DNA from: Ampullaceana balthica
Taxonomy: Eukaryota > Mollusca > Gastropoda > Lymnaeidae
Direction: 5' to 3'
DNA: 64,000 nucleotides
NCBI GenBank assembly: GCA_944989445.1
Contig: CALYLW010000067.1
Span: forward strand, 1,870,938-1,934,937
The position numbers and the translations under genes are program-made. The notes beneath the pieces were generated by a model. It did not search any database. It was not told where the DNA came from and was given only the letters and a program-made list of their open reading frames with translations. Positions within the stretch are counted from its first letter, which is position 1. The number at the start of each line of letters is the position of its first letter. This document shows positions 11,112 to 24,649 of the stretch, piece after piece.

Positions 11112-12575
11112 TGACCTAAGTCCTAGAGAAATTGTTGGTATAGTGTTTGGTACTATAGGCGGCGTGGGATTTCTCATGTCCTGTCTGTCCTACTTCGTAG
11201 CGAAGGCCCAGACAGCCCCGACCAGAGCAGTCGGAGTAATTGCACAGGACCAACCGGAAATTGTCGTGACCCAGGACAACACTGCGGGTGAGTTGATGAT
11301 AAAAACGACAAGTTTGCATATTTCGACAAAAGACTTGAGTAGTTGTTTGACGTCTGTAGTGTAGGTATTGTGGCTTACCTGAATTTTGTTCGTAGTATGT
11401 CGTATCAAATGTAGCATGGCTGAATAATGTTGATAGTATTTTGTATCAAATGTAGCATGGCTGAATAATGTTGATAGTATTTTGTATCAAATGTAGCATG
11501 GCTATATAATGATGCTGGTATGTAGTATCCAATGTAGCATGGCTATATAATGATGCTGGTATGTAGTATCCAATGTAGCATGGCTATATGATGATGCTGG
11601 TATGTAGTATCAAATGTAGCATGGCTATATGATGATGCTGGTATGTAGTATCCAATGTAGCATGGCTATATGATGATGCTGGTACGTAGTATCCAATGTA
11701 GCATGGCTATATAATGATGCTGGTATGTAGTATCCAATGTAGCATGGCTATATGATGCTGCTTGTATGTAGTATCAAATGTAGCATGGCTATATGATGAT
11801 GCTGGTATGTAGTATCCAATGTAGCATGTATATACGATGATGCTGGTATGTAGTATCAAATGTAGCATGGCTATATGATGATGCTGGTATGTAGTATCCA
11901 ATGTAGCATGGCTATATAATGATGCTGGTATGTAGTATCAAATGTAGCATGGCTATATAATGATGCTGGTATGTAGTATCCAATGTAGCATGACTATATG
12001 ATGATGCTGGTATGTAGTATCAAATGTAGCATGGCTATATGATGATGCTGGTATGTAGTATCCAATGTAGCATGGCTATATAATGATGCTGGTATGTAGT
12101 ATCCAATGTAGCATGGCTATATGATGATGCTGGTATGTAGTATCAAATGTAGCATGGCTATATGATGATGCTGGTATGTAGTATCCAATGTAGCATGGCT
12201 ATATGATGACGCTGGTATGTAGTATCCAATGTAGCATGTATATACGATGATGCTGGTATGTAGTATCAAATGTAGCATGGCTATATGATGATGCTGGTAT
12301 GTAGTATCAAATGTAGCATGGCTATATGATGATGCTGGTATGTAGTATCAAATGTAGCATGGCTATATGATGATGCTTGTATGTAGTATTCAATGTAGCA
12401 TGTATATACGATGATGCTGGTATGTAGTATACAATGAACTATGGTTGGCTTTGAAAGATTATGACCAATCGACACATTTGAAATTGCATAAAACTTATTC
12501 ACATTTCTTTTCGTTCTATTTGTTGCAGGTCCTCCACCCGCGTACAGCCCTGCATCTAATGCTGCTAAATACTAG
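11112..12575 (+). CDS. Gene A: CYYR1/Shisa-like membrane protein, exons 3 and 4 only
   Basis: Two coding exons can be read: 11112-11287 and 12529-12575 (stop TAG 12573-12575). The first follows an AG acceptor, enters in phase 2 (one base completes a codon) and encodes a hydrophobic helix starting EIVGIVFGTIGGVGF, then a short polar stretch; it ends in phase 1 at GTGAGT. The second follows TTGTTGCAG and encodes a short tail GPPPAYSPASNAAKY. PPAY is a canonical PPxY motif, the ligand class of NEDD4-type WW domains. Phases and exon roles match exons 3-4 of genes B, C and D, which is the main support for the call. I could not find the signal-peptide and Cys-rich exons upstream, so the gene is either incomplete in my reading or has lost its 5' half. 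A possible polyadenylation signal AATAAA is at 12918-12923. The intron is filled by a 41-bp minisatellite. Confidence 0.68.
11390..12430. repeat. 41-bp minisatellite in gene A intron
   Basis: About 25 copies of a 41-bp unit containing AATGTAGCATGGCTATAT and GATGATGCTGGTATGTAG. Variants alternate ATCAAATG with ATCCAATG in patterns that suggest multi-unit duplications. Confidence 0.94.
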
Positions 12576-13335
12576 GAGATATTTCTTCTCAGTGTAAACT
12601 TCTTTACATTTGTACATTTGACTGTTTAAATTTTTACACTTATATTCAGCTTTGAGCCATGAGCCAATATTTTCACAGTAGGTTCTTAGATTTGTTCATT
12701 TAACGAGGAGCTCGATATTCAAGAATTCAGATCTTATTTAAAGGGATATAGAAACGTTTAAACTATATATAAATATCAACATGATTACTTCCCTTTGTAT
12801 TAAAGTCTTAACTTGGAAATAGTTGATGTAAAAATTAAAAACAATATATTGTTTTAAAAAAATAATATAAAATATGATAAAAATCTTTAAAATCTCTCTC
12901 TATCTTCATTTTTTTAAAATAAACATATTCATAAATTTTGGTACAATTATTCTTTATGAAGCAAGTGGAAAATATGATCTAACTTTAAAATATACTTAAA
13001 ATTAGAATTATTCCATCTGACATTGTTAGTTTTAGCTTGAAATAATATCGATGAAAATAAAACGATTAAATTTATACTATTTGGAAAAAATATTAAATTG
13101 CAATACATTGAGAAATAAAAATGTCTCTGATTGAAAAAGTAATTTTACCACTGAAATTCATTTCAAAATAGTTTAAAATGTGTTTTTTTTTAATTACTTT
13201 CCAACTACTTTTTCATTCACTAAATAATTATTTGCCTAATTGTTCACACCATAGCCGAATGTCATCCGATACTTCTTAATTAATATTATTTGTTATTTAA
13301 AATCAAGTTTTTTCTTGATATATACTATTTAAGAC
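12576..13335. other. 3' flank of gene A, AT-rich
   Basis: Likely contains the 3' UTR. A candidate AATAAA lies at 12918-12923. Nothing else recognised. Confidence 0.4.
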
Positions 13336-15080
13336 ATGTTACTTCAAAGACCAATACGCTATGTTACTTCCTTGACCAATACGCTATGTTACTTCCTTGA
13401 CCAATACGCTATGTTACTTCCTTGACCAATACGCTATGTTACTTCCTTGACCAATACGCTATGTTACTTCCTTGACCAATACGCTATGTTACTTCCTTGA
13501 CCAATACGATATGTTACTTCCTTGACCAATACGCTATGTTACTTCCTTGACCAATACGCTATGTTACATCCTTGACCAATACGCTATGTTACTTCCTTGA
13601 CCAATACGATATGTTACTTCCTTGACCAATGCGCTATGTTACTTCCTTGACCAATACGCTGTTACATCCTTGACCAATACGCTATGTTACTTCCTTGACC
13701 AATACGCTATGTTACATCCTTGACCAATACGCTATGTTACTTCCTTGACCAATACGATATGTTACTTCCTTGACCAATACGCTATGTTACATCCTTGACC
13801 AATTCGATATGTTACTTCCCTGACCAATACGCTATGTTACTTCCTTGACCAATACGATATGTTACTTCATTGACCAATACGCTATGTTACTTCCTTGACC
13901 AATACGATATGTTACTTCATTGACCAATACGCTATGTTACTTCCTTACACCAATACGATATGTTACTTCCTTGACCAATACGATATGTTACTTCCTTGAC
14001 CAATAAGACATGTTACTTCCTTGACCAATGCGCTATGTTACTTCCTTGACCAATACGCTGTTACATCCTTGACCAATACGCTATGTTACTTCCTTGACCA
14101 ATACGCTATGTTACATCCTTGACCAATACGCTATGTTACTTCCTTGACCAATACGATATGTTACTTCCTTGACCAATACGCTATGTTACATCCTTGACCA
14201 ATTCGATATGTTACTTCCCTGACCAATACGCTATGTTACTTCCTTGACCAATACGATATGTTACTTCATTGACCAATACGCTATGTTACTTCCTTACACC
14301 AATACGATATGTTACTTCCTTGACCAATACGATATGTTACTTCCTTGACCAATACGCTATGTTACTTCCTTGACCAATACGCTATGTTACTTCCTTGACC
14401 AATACGCTATGTTACATCCTTGACCAATTCGATATGTTACTTCCCTGACCAATACGCTATGTTACTTCCTTGACCAATACGATATGTTACTTCATTGACC
14501 AATACGCTATGTTACTTCCTTGACCAATACGATATGTTACTTCATTGACCAATACGCTATGTTACTTCCTTACACCAATACGATATGTTACTTCCTTGAC
14601 CAATACGCTATGTTACTTCCTTGACCAATACGATATGTTACTTCCTTGACCAATACGATATGTTACTTCCTTGACCAATACGCTATGTTACATCCTTGAC
14701 CAATTCGATATGTTACTTCCCTGACCAATACGCTATGTTACTTCCTTGACCAATACGATATGTTACTTCATTGACCAATACGATATGTTACTTCCTTGAC
14801 CAATACGCTATGTTACATCCTTGACCAATTCGATATGTTACTTCCCTGACCAATACGCTATGTTACTTCCTTGACCAATACGATATGTTACTTCATTGAC
14901 CAATACGATATGTTACTTCCTTGACCAATACGATATGTTACTTCCTTGACCAATACGCTATGTTACTTCCTTGACCAATACGCTATGTTACTTCCTTGAC
15001 CAATAAGACATGTTACTTCAATTGAAAATAATATATGTTACTTCCTGGACTAATACGATATGTTATTTCCTTCACCAATA
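13336..15080. repeat. 25-bp minisatellite, about 70 copies
   Basis: The unit is ATGTTACTTCCTTGACCAAT plus ACGCT, with variants ACGAT, TTCGAT and TACATC. A block of many units recurs in the same variant order (for example 13640-13900 and 14030-14290), indicating higher-order duplication. Decayed units trail to about 15080. Confidence 0.95.
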
Positions 15081-15831
15081 ATATATGTAAATTCCATGAT
15101 CAAGATGATTTGTTGATTACGTGACAATTACGACATGTTAAAAATGATTTGTAAAATACATAATAGATATATAAGATTTTCTGCATGAAACTTATTAGTT
15201 CTACACCAAAAAGAAATAAGTTTAAACAAACTGCAATCTATATTTATACCGTAATGTTTTGATAATAAATAATGAGAGAAAAGACTGCGTGTGTTTCATT
15301 ACTTCCGCTTGTCTGTGTTAATTTGTTTGTTTTATATATCAGAGACGTCGTCACACTCCAGAACTTTGCAAAATTATTTTAAATTAATTGGCTGTCATAG
15401 ACAATTACAATTTTTACACGGATTCGTTGAATTTTTTCCCGATGAACTCGTTTTCTTTCATAGACAATATGTTCAGATGAGATGTCATCTAATTTACAGT
15501 CAAATTGACATGTTTTGTTTATAATAACATGTCATCTAAGATGAAGTCTACTGGATATTGTGTGCTCTCTACCTTTCAGGTTTCGCCAACACACTTCAGT
15601 GTTTGGAAGGCTTGGCCTTGACATTAGGGTTTGGTTTTAACTACAAACGTTAGCCTAATCCTGCGGTCTGCGATAAGAACGCGAAAATGGCGCTTATCAA
15701 AGTTCTGTTTGTTAACATAACTTATCTGTGTTCACGTATTTTTAGTGAAACTTCGATCGATGACGTTGGGCAGAAACTGGCGGAATAGTACTGGTTATTA
15801 TAGCGTTATGTCTGATTAATAACTTCATTAA
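15081..15831. other. Intergenic, nothing recognised
   Basis: AT-rich, with no supported exon or mobile-element end. Confidence 0.4.
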
Positions 15832-17025
15832 TTGTAAATATTAGTGATGTTATAGTTATAACAGCACCTAATAGCACCACATGTTGTAAATATTGGTGCT
15901 GGCGTAGTTATAACAGCACCTAATAGCACCACATGTTGTAAATATTGGTGCTGGTGTAGTTATAACAGCACCTAATAGCACCACATGTTGTAAATATTGG
16001 TGCTGGTGTAGTTATAACAACACCTAATAGCACCAAATGTTGTAAATATTGGTGCTGGTATAGTTATAATAGCACCTAATAGCACTACATGCTGTAAATA
16101 TTAGTGCTGTTATAGTTATAACACCTAATAGCACCACATGTTGTAAATATTGGTGCTGGTGTAGTTATAACAACACCTAATAGCACCACATGTTGTAAAT
16201 ATTGGTGCTGGTGTAGTTATAACAGCACCTAATAGCACCACATGTTGTAAATATTGGTGCTGGTGTAGTTATAACACCTAATAGCACTACATGCTGTAAA
16301 TATTGGTGCTGGTATAGTTATAATAGCACCTAATAGCACTACATGCTGTAAATATTGGTGCTGGTGTAGTTATAATAGCACCTAATAGCACCACATGTTG
16401 TAAATATTGGTGCTGGTGTAGTTATAACACCTAATAGCATACATGCTGTAAATATTGGTGCTGGTATAGTTATAATAGCACCTAATAGCACTACATGCTG
16501 TAAATATTAGTGCTGTTATAGTTATAACACCTAATAGCACCCCATGTTGTAAATATTGGTGCTGGTATAGTTATAATAGCACCTAATAGCACTACATGCT
16601 GTAAATATTAGTGCTGTTATAGTTATAACACCTAATAGCACCACATGTTGTAACTATTGGTGCTGGTATAGTTATACACCTAATAGCACACATGTAAAAT
16701 TGGTGCTGGTATAGTTATACAGCACCTAATAGCACTACATGTTGTAAATATTAGTGCTGTTATAGTTATAACACCTAATAGCACCACATGTTGTAAATAT
16801 TGGTGCTGGTGTAGTTATAACACCTAATAGCACCACATGTTGTAAATATTGGTGCTGGTATAGTTATAACAGCACCTAATAGCACCACATGTTGTAAATA
16901 TTGGTGCTGGTATAGCTATAACAGCACCTAATAGCACCACATGTTGTAAATATTGGTGCTGGTATAGTTATAACACTTAATAGCACTGCATGTTGTAAAT
17001 ATTAGTGCTTGATTAAGTTATAAGG
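15832..17025. repeat. 52-bp minisatellite, about 23 copies
   Basis: The unit contains TGTTGTAAATATTGGTGCTG and AACAGCACCTAATAGCACCA. A shorter 49-bp form lacks the AGC after AAC. The units contain GGTGCT / AGCACC pairs that could form hairpins. Confidence 0.93.
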
Positions 17026-18677
17026 AAAAATTTTGTTACACCTGCTTTTGATAACATTCATACAACTTCAAAAGATGTCCTATAACGAGTATGTGTGGTT
17101 AAGAAGCATTCTGAAAGAAACAATTTAAAGCGTTACGATTTGATGCACTGATAAAAGAATTTAACTATAAATAAAATATCAAATACAATACCTTCTTAAA
17201 AACACGTTGTATCAAAGTAAAAAAAATGAAAACAGAGTTTCATTTCTATTCATGCATTACACCAAGATAACGCTTCAGTGTATATGATCTCTAAGGTAAG
17301 GGACGTGCATTATTGATGTGAGGTTACAGAAATAAAATAATGATTTTAATTTAAAAATATGGTTTGTTGTGACTTGGCACGAACTGGTTTATAATGTGTT
17401 AGAATCTTTTTGTGTTTCTTTGTAAAAGTGGGTTTTATCAAATAAAACATTATAATGTTTGTATACAAAAGTTTTCTGAACAAATTCATGATCGAACATT
17501 TTCTCTATGACAAAATGTCTTCCACACGCTCTCCCCCAACCACCTAAGGCCTATTTTGCCCAAACTTTTTGGTAAACTTTAATTTGGTTTTCGGGTACGG
17601 TCAAATAGGTTATAATTATGCCTTTGATAAATAGAGATGCATGTTTGAAAGAATTCATACAAAGTGGTAAACAAGAAAAATAAACAGTACAAATTGCTAG
17701 GGAATTTACTGTGTTATATTTAAACTTGTATTTCATTGTGCATTTTTATTATGTATTTTATACTCCTGAACCAACAGTGAGTACAACATACCACACTAAT
17801 AATCTGGGTTTTTGTTTTGTAACATATTTCGAACAATCCCGTACATCAGCCTGGTAAACATAGATGAATGAAATGATCAGCTCTCACTGCTTCAATTCTC
17901 ATTATTTACATCTCATTAAACACAATGTTATCGGATGGTGACTGGCAAGTCCTATAAATAACACTTTACACGACATTGTAAAGATAGTTGGGACAGACGC
18001 CCAAAAAGGTAAGGTGTATATTCTGTTGGTCGAAAGGTTCAATATTGATTCAAGCAACCAGGACATGCAACAAGAATCTTGTCTAACGGGTTAGACTTTC
18101 TTGTGGCCGGCCGTATAAGTGAGTTTCTTCTGTGCATCGTCAAAATAAAGTCGGCTTGCGGTTTTATTCGGGTAATTATAATTAGATCATGACAGAGTTT
18201 TTAAATGACAATTAAAAAAGATGGGGGTTTTCTATTACGTCAACAAGTATAGCCTCCAAACAACCACTCGTTAGCCATATCTATTTTGAACTCTCAATAC
18301 TCTCATACTGCATGTCATTTTTCTGGGCAGGCCTTGTGACGTAATAGTTTCTATTTTTAAACATAAAGTAAAAGAAACCGTTTGGTACATTCAATATTAA
18401 ACTGTAACTAAGCTGTGTCATCAGATAAAACAAATATTTGACAAAAACTTAAGTAGCTTCCTGTCACTGGTGCGTTGTAGATAAGACAGATTTACCATTG
18501 CGTTGGTTGAACCAAGGGCGTTATGTTAAGTATTTACTAAGTTCGTATTATGGGGGTAAATATATATATATTAACTCACTCGGAAGAAAATTTATACAAC
18601 GAAATTTTTTTAATCCTCTTTTACAAGTATAAACTTTCATGATTGTTCTCTTTTGAATTCCTAAATGCCTATATATC
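17026..18677. other. Intergenic, nothing recognised
   Basis: No supported exon or repeat structure in 1.65 kb. Confidence 0.4.
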
Positions 18678-18680
18678 TTA

Positions 18681-18960
18681 AGGGCCGTCCATAAAGTACG
18701 TCACGCTCCAGGGGGGGGGGAGGGGTGTAAGAAAGTGTGACAGTTTGTGACAGGAGGGAGGGGGGGGTCCGGCCATGTGTGACGTCACGCTGTTTTATAT
18801 TAAATTTTGATTATTTTGTTAATAAAAATCAGCATTTTTGTTAGAAAGTGTGACCTACTTTATGGGGGGGGGGTCCAAGATGTGTGACAGTTTGTGACTT
18901 GGGGGAGGTGGGGAGTTTAAAAGGGTCAAAAATAGCGTGACGTACTTTATGGACGGCCCC
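18681..18960. mobile_element. MITE, GGGGCCGTCC family, copy 2
   Basis: The best-preserved copy: left AGGGCCGTCCATAAAGTACG, right CGTACTTTATGGACGGCCCC, with 3-bp TTA on each side (18678-18680, 18961-18963). Internal G-runs pair with TGACAGTTTGTGAC and TGACGTCAC motifs. Non-coding. Confidence 0.85.
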
Positions 18961-19307
18961 TTAATTTACCACTGTATGCCAGTATTATTTATATTAAAAT
19001 AAAGGATCAATCGCAGTGTGAGAAAATCAGAATCCATATAACGTTTCACATTAGGTAAACACATATAAACTCTTTATCAGTTTGTTAAAGAAACAAACAT
19101 TACGTTTTTTTCCTTTTAAATTGTGGTCCTTTAATCTATAAAACGTGTCAAAATTTTTATGCTATATATATCCACACCTGTGTATGACTTTTAAGTGACT
19201 CATGAACCCAATGTGTGAAGCCACCGCACGAGTAAAAGAGACCTTAAGTATGAAAGGATTACATTCAGATAAAACTTCACGGCGTAATTCAGAACACAAC
19301 AACGAAG

Positions 19308-22300
19308 ATGGCTCGTTTTCAGTTGGTCTATTTTATTTTGTCTACTCTATTTGGTAAGGAAATGTTTCACGTGTATAATGTGTTGTGTGTTTAGCAACGA
19401 TTTCATTTCATTACAAGTTATGTAACAGATTTTTCTTTATAAAAATAAAATAAAAGATGTATCTAATTCTGAGCTTTATGAAATTTAGTCAAATAATACA
19501 GCAAAGTAGTGCTCTAAATTCTTTGGATTCTTTGCTAGGTCAAAGAAACCCTCTTAAAATGTATGTATTGTTTCACAGCTAATCCTGGAAATATTTTATA
19601 GCACTCCATCACGTTTACAACAGAGTCTAGAACTCTCCTGAAACGATATGGTTTCAATGAATGATTTCTGACCATATTCTAATCTAAACTTTCAGGCACC
19701 AGTTTTTGTGAGTATTGCTACAGTTATAGCTACAGTATCTACAATTACAATAGTTACAGAACAACTAAGTATTGTCCCTTTGGATGTTGTGGTACAACTT
19801 TTCAATATTGCTGTGTCACCAAGTAAGTTTGTCTAGGGCTTGTTTAGCTTCTTTTACTACAAGACATTATTTAACTTCTTTAATATAACTCTAGACCTAA
19901 ATAAAATGAAGTAAAAAATGATATACATGTAACGTCTTTGATAAAAAAATATTGTACTGCACTTTAGACTAAGAGAATAGCCCTGATTGTAAAAATGTGA
20001 TGTTTTTTCCTCTACAGAGTGTTTCTAATTTTTTATATTTATTCTACAGTGCTGGGTACATTGTCGGCATCGTAGCAGCTGTGATATTCTGTATCTCCGT
20101 CATCGTTACGATTGTTTGCTGTTGTAGACGTAGGAATAGTCGTATGGCCACCACCACCATGGTAGGGGGGCCAACGACATTAGTCGGTGGTCCAACAACA
20201 GTCATAAACCCTCACGCTACGTACATAACGCCCAATGGTAAGACAGGCAGTATCAAGTTTTCTGTCTAACACAGGTGGTCAGCACATGTTACAAAGTTTT
20301 TATCTTTGGTTTTTTTCTAGAACCTTTGGACGTACAAGAATACTGCCCCCCTCCCACACCCTCACTTGGCTTGTGTCTTGTGTGTCTTGAATATGGTTAA
20401 TTGAAATGAACCAAACCTCAAATGAGTATACCAAACTCAAANNNNNNNNNACCCTGGTTTGTCTTAAACCAATCCAAACAACCAAAATCAAAACGAAACA
20501 AACTCCTAAGAGAGGAATCGACTTCAATCTCTTGAGTTATTTGAGGTGATGTTTGGGTACAGACAACTTTACCTGTTGGATGTTCAACATTGGTCAAATT
20601 CGGAGAGGCATTACTGTAATACATGTACTGCATTTCCTTAAAGTTTTCATGAGATTTATCACTCAGAACATAACACGACATAGCTTCAATGATTTCATTA
20701 GAGATTGACAATCTAAACCCAAACAAAATATTGACGTACGAGTCATTGACCAAATTAATATCGATTGACCAATACCAAGTGTCGAGCGATACCAGGTATC
20801 GAACTTAACCAAATGTTGAGAAAGCAGCCTTGGTGCATCATGAGAATTATGTTTTTAGGCCCCTATCCTATTAACTCGTGAAGGATTCCAGATCTGTATG
20901 TGTCGTCAACTTTTTGAAAACGATTGTAAACACGTTTTCTGACTTGCTAGAGAGCTGAAATTTTCACAGTAGGTTTGGCTTGTGGGGAGGATAAAGCTAT
21001 TAAATTTTCAGATCGATCGAATGTACCGTAATTAAATTAATGCATTTTTAGTTTATCTCTATATGTAGCGGCAAGCTTTTGTTGAAATTTTACGCTTCAC
21101 GCTGAATTAAGTTCAACCATCCGTGACCAAAAGCATTTAAGCATGATAAATACTTTTTAGTTATGTCTCATATATAAGGGATTTATAGTAAAAAAACTTT
21201 GTTTTTTACGGGGTTGTTTAAAGAGTTAAATTGTCATGAATGAAATTAAGTTTGACAAATATTTTTTTAACGCGTAAAACTAGAAAATAACATGAACAAA
21301 AGAACTTTTTTAAAAAGATGAGGCCCAGCTGCAGTGAGGAATGTAGAATCTCTCATGAAAAAGCAGAAAATAATTTTTTAGTCACAAACTAAGTAGTCAC
21401 ACAGGGGGACTCAGAACTATTGTGTTAGTTGATCAAATTTTATATCTCACATTAAATCCCACAATTGATCACAATAAATATCAATAAAATTTCTGAGTCC
21501 CCCTGTGTGACCACTTAGTTTGTGACTAAAAAAATATTTTCTTTTTTTTTCATGAGAGATTCTACATTCCTCACTGTAGCTGGGCCTCATCTTTTTAAAT
21601 CCTTTATATTAACTTCGCCGCCCTCTCTGTCTCTATGTCTCTCTGTCTCTCTGTCTTGGGCGGGCACCGCGGAAAAACAAAAGTAAAAAATGACCCACTT
21701 CCCGTCATGCTCATCGAGCTGAAATTTGGCACATAGGCTCGTGTCACCTAAAAATGCATTGTAAACAAAATTCAGATCGATCGAACGTACAGTTATTAAA
21801 TTAATGCATTTTTAGTTTATCTATATAAACTATATGTAGCGGTCGCTTTCGTTTACATTTTACGGGTCACTTGACTTCACCCCAGCCACAGGTGAACACA
21901 TCTCGTGTTTTAACCAGGTGTACCGGCGTGCTTTTGTTTACATTTTACGTGTCACTTGACTTCACCCCAGCCATAGGTGAACACATCTCGTGTTTTAACC
22001 AGGTAAACCACCTTGAGTTGAGTTAACGCGTTGACGCCCCCCGTCCATGTCCACACCCCTCCCCCTTCCCCCAGTTTTAAAGCCAGGGGAGATAATTTCG
22101 GTTTAATCTGTAAATGTTTGTCACGTTTGAACATAATCAATACTTTTAGTTATGTCTCATATATAAGGGATTTATAGTCAAAAACTTTGTTTTACGGGGT
22201 TGTTTTATTAAATCCCTTATATTAACTTCACCGCCGCCTCTGTCTCTCTGTCTCTATGTCTCTCTGTCTTGGGCGGGCACCGCGGAAAAACAGAAGTAAA

Positions 22301-24649
22301 AAATGACCCACTTCCCGTCATGCCATCGAGCTGAAATTTGGCACTCGGACCCGTGCCACCTAACAATGCATTGTATCAAAAATTCAGATGGATCGAACGT
22401 ACAGTTATTAAATTAATGCATTTTTAGTTTATCTATATAAACTATATGTAGCGGTCACTATTGTTTACATTTTACGTGTCACTTGACTTCACCCCAGCCA
22501 CAGGTGAACACATCTCGTGTTTTAACCAGGTAAACCACCTTGAGTTGAGTTAACGCGTTGACGCCACCCGTCCATGTCCACACCCCTCCCCCAGTTTTAA
22601 AGCCAAGGGAGATAATTTTGGTTTCAGTCTGTACATGTGTGTCACGTTTGAACATAATCAGTACTTTTAGTTATGTCTCATATATAAGGGATTTATAGTC
22701 AAAAACTTTGTATTTACGGGTTTGTTTTATTTCATTCTGATATACCTCAATATTTTTTTAAACTAGACTTAATTTGATATTCTTCATTTGTTGATTAGTT
22801 GTTTTGGTACTTTTTTTAAATTTAACCATAAATTCTAACGAAGATTTTTATGCTTCGATTAATTTGTTGATCAATGTCATATCGCTTATATAAATTTACA
22901 AGCTCTAGTATCATGTTCTTTTTTATTTCAATGTCGGTAAACGCTCAGACTTTGTGAAAGGAAGAACCAATATACAGTGGGACCTCTCTAAGTCGAATTC
23001 AAGTTGACCAGGAAAAAAAATCGCCCTACGGAGTTTTCGAGTCAGGGAAAATGGAGTAATAGGCGCAGAATTTGGCCGGGACCTAACAATTAATTCAATA
23101 TAGGGAGGTTTTCGACTTAGTGAGGTCCGACTTAGAGAGGTACGACAGTAGTACGACTGTATCAGTTGAAAGCACCACAGGGATCGGGTCAAATGTTTTC
23201 TTTATTACGGCTCAAATCTCATAAATTTAGTTAATTTGGAAATGCCTTTTAATTTTCTCTGATTGTGTGTATTCGTTTTATTTAATTTTTTAAAGTCTTT
23301 TTTTTAAAGTTGTTTCTTCGTTTGTGATTTTAAGTTTGCATCTCAATTAAATGTTGTCCATGTTTCGTATGTCCCTTGTACCATGTTTCGTATGACCGTT
23401 GCAAATGCTTCGTATGTTTCTTGTACCATGTTTCGTATGACTGTTGTACCATGTTTCGTATGTCCCTTGTACCATGTTTCGTATGTTCCTTGTACCATGT
23501 TTCGTATGTCCCTTGTACCATGTTTCGTATGTCCCTTGTACCATGTTTCGTATGTCCCTTGTACCATGTTTCGTATGACCGCTGTAAATGTTTCGTATGA
23601 CCGTTGTACCATGTTTCGTATGACCATTGTACCATGTTTCGTATGTCCGTTGGAGTTGAAGTAATCTCAATTCAAGCACCGCCTTCTGTATTGTAAAGAT
23701 TCTTGAAATACCTGCATCTAGCAACTCACGTTGTTTATTTCCGATTGAGCTGAATCTTTGTCTACCTACGCTTACACTGTGGCGGCAAGAGAAACTATCG
23801 TTACATGAAAATTTCCCTAATTTGTTTTTAATGAAGTGTAACGCGTCTAAAGTAACCATCCGATTAAAGAACTCTTTGCATGGCAACGAATTCACCAACG
23901 GCCGTTAATTAACCCTGGGGTACCTCTGTCCTAAAAATCATTAGACACCTATATAGGTGCTATATGTTTCTAAAACATTAAGGAAAAAGTGATCTTTGAA
24001 CTCTTCTTACTATTTAATGACACCTATCTTAGAAATTAACTCTCACATTTTCTTGATGTCACAAGATCTGGAACATGTTTGCTAACACCCCACCCCAATC
24101 CACCCCACCCCCAGTCCCAACTATATAAAATCGTACGTGATCTGTGGTTAACTCTCTGTTGAAATTTAAAGAATTTTTATTTACTTCAAGAAGCACTGTT
24201 TCACTACGGATGGTTCGTCCCTTGCTTTTTACATGTTTTAACTTCCAAAATATCAATATAATTAGAATCTGAAATATGTCATAATGTTTATAGTAAGTTA
24301 TGTATAAGGATATACTACTAGATGTTTTAAAGCTGGGCGGTCTTTAATATGTAATATATGTGTTTATTTTGAATACGATTTCTGTCTATTCTATAACTTT
24401 CATTAGTTTCCTTATGTTATATAAAATATTTGTTTTCACTTCACAGCACCTCCCCATTACCCCAGTGTAATGTATTCAAACAACTACGCCTCAGCTCAAG
24501 TTGAAATGACGCCCCCCTACCAACCGTACCCTTACCCCAACCAGGGCGGGGTGGTTGGCTCAGGAAATGGCCCCCTGCCAAGTAAACAAGACAACCCGTT
24601 TGATCCACCCAGCTACAGCTCTCCAGCTGCCTACGGGTACAATTCTTAA
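19308..24649 (+). CDS. Gene B: complete four-exon CYYR1/Shisa-like transmembrane protein
   Basis: Exons 19308-19353, 19696-19822, 20050-20237 and 24447-24649 join to 564 nt (187 residues plus stop). Exon 1 is a signal peptide, MARFQLVYFILSTLFG. Exon 2 is a Cys/Tyr-rich ectodomain with FCEYC, a run of Tyr/Ser/Asn, then CPFGCCG and YCC. Exon 3 carries the transmembrane helix (YIVGIVAAVIFCISVIVTIV), a CCCRRR stop-transfer and a Thr/Gly-rich stretch. Exon 4 is a Pro/Tyr-rich cytoplasmic tail with two PPxY motifs, PPHY and PPSY. Introns start GTAAGG, GTAAGT and GTAAGA; phases are 1, 2, 1. Family knowledge: Shisa-like proteins are single-pass adaptors whose PPxY tails can recruit WW-domain ubiquitin ligases; the specific role here is unknown. 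Intron 3 (4.2 kb) holds repeats, MITEs and a 23-bp minisatellite. A TATA-like string lies at 19163-19170. Confidence 0.88.
20440..20448. other. Assembly gap of 9 N
   Basis: Nine undetermined bases in gene B intron 3. No gene feature is affected. Confidence 0.99.
20940..22735. repeat. Three diverged copies of a module in gene B intron 3
   Basis: About 20940-21240, 21597-22203 and 22208-22735 share, in order, GAGCTGAAATTT, TTAAATTAATGCATTTTTAG, ATATGTAGCGG, and an end at ATATAAGGGATTTATAG. Copies 2 and 3 begin AAATCC(C)TTATATTAAC, roughly the inverse of that end, so the module may be a small inverted-repeat transposon. Copy 2 has an extra internal duplication of about 75 bp. Confidence 0.7.
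21308..21600. mobile_element. Fold-back element with about 100-bp arms
   Basis: The arm 21308-21415 (AAAAAGATGAGGCCCAGCTG onward) is repeated almost exactly inverted at 21493-21600. The spacer of about 75 bp contains ATTGATCA. It is much less diverged than its surroundings, so it is probably a recent MITE. Confidence 0.8.
22973..23161. mobile_element. Mariner-like MITE
   Basis: Left CAGTGGGACCTCTCTAAGTC and right (inverted) ACCTCTCTAAGTCGG with a short extra insert, bounded by TA. A left-half relative, with the phrase AGGGAAAATGG(A/C)GTAATAGGC, lies at about 25016-25130. Confidence 0.68.
23355..23660. repeat. 23-bp minisatellite in gene B intron 3
   Basis: About 13 copies of a unit like ACCATGTTTCGTATGTCCCT plus TGT. 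23 is not a multiple of three, so the open frames across it on both strands cycle through frames and are not evidence of coding. Confidence 0.93.
23900..24446. other. End of gene B intron 3
   Basis: AT-rich; nothing recognised until the TTCACTTCACAG acceptor at 24446. Confidence 0.4.

Noticed and set aside
23661..23898. - strand frame next to the 23-bp array as part of a gene
   Set aside because: The 183-codon frame is partly repeat. The unique part (NRMVTLDALHFIKNKLG) could be an old transposon piece, but I recognise no domain and it lies inside gene B intron 3.
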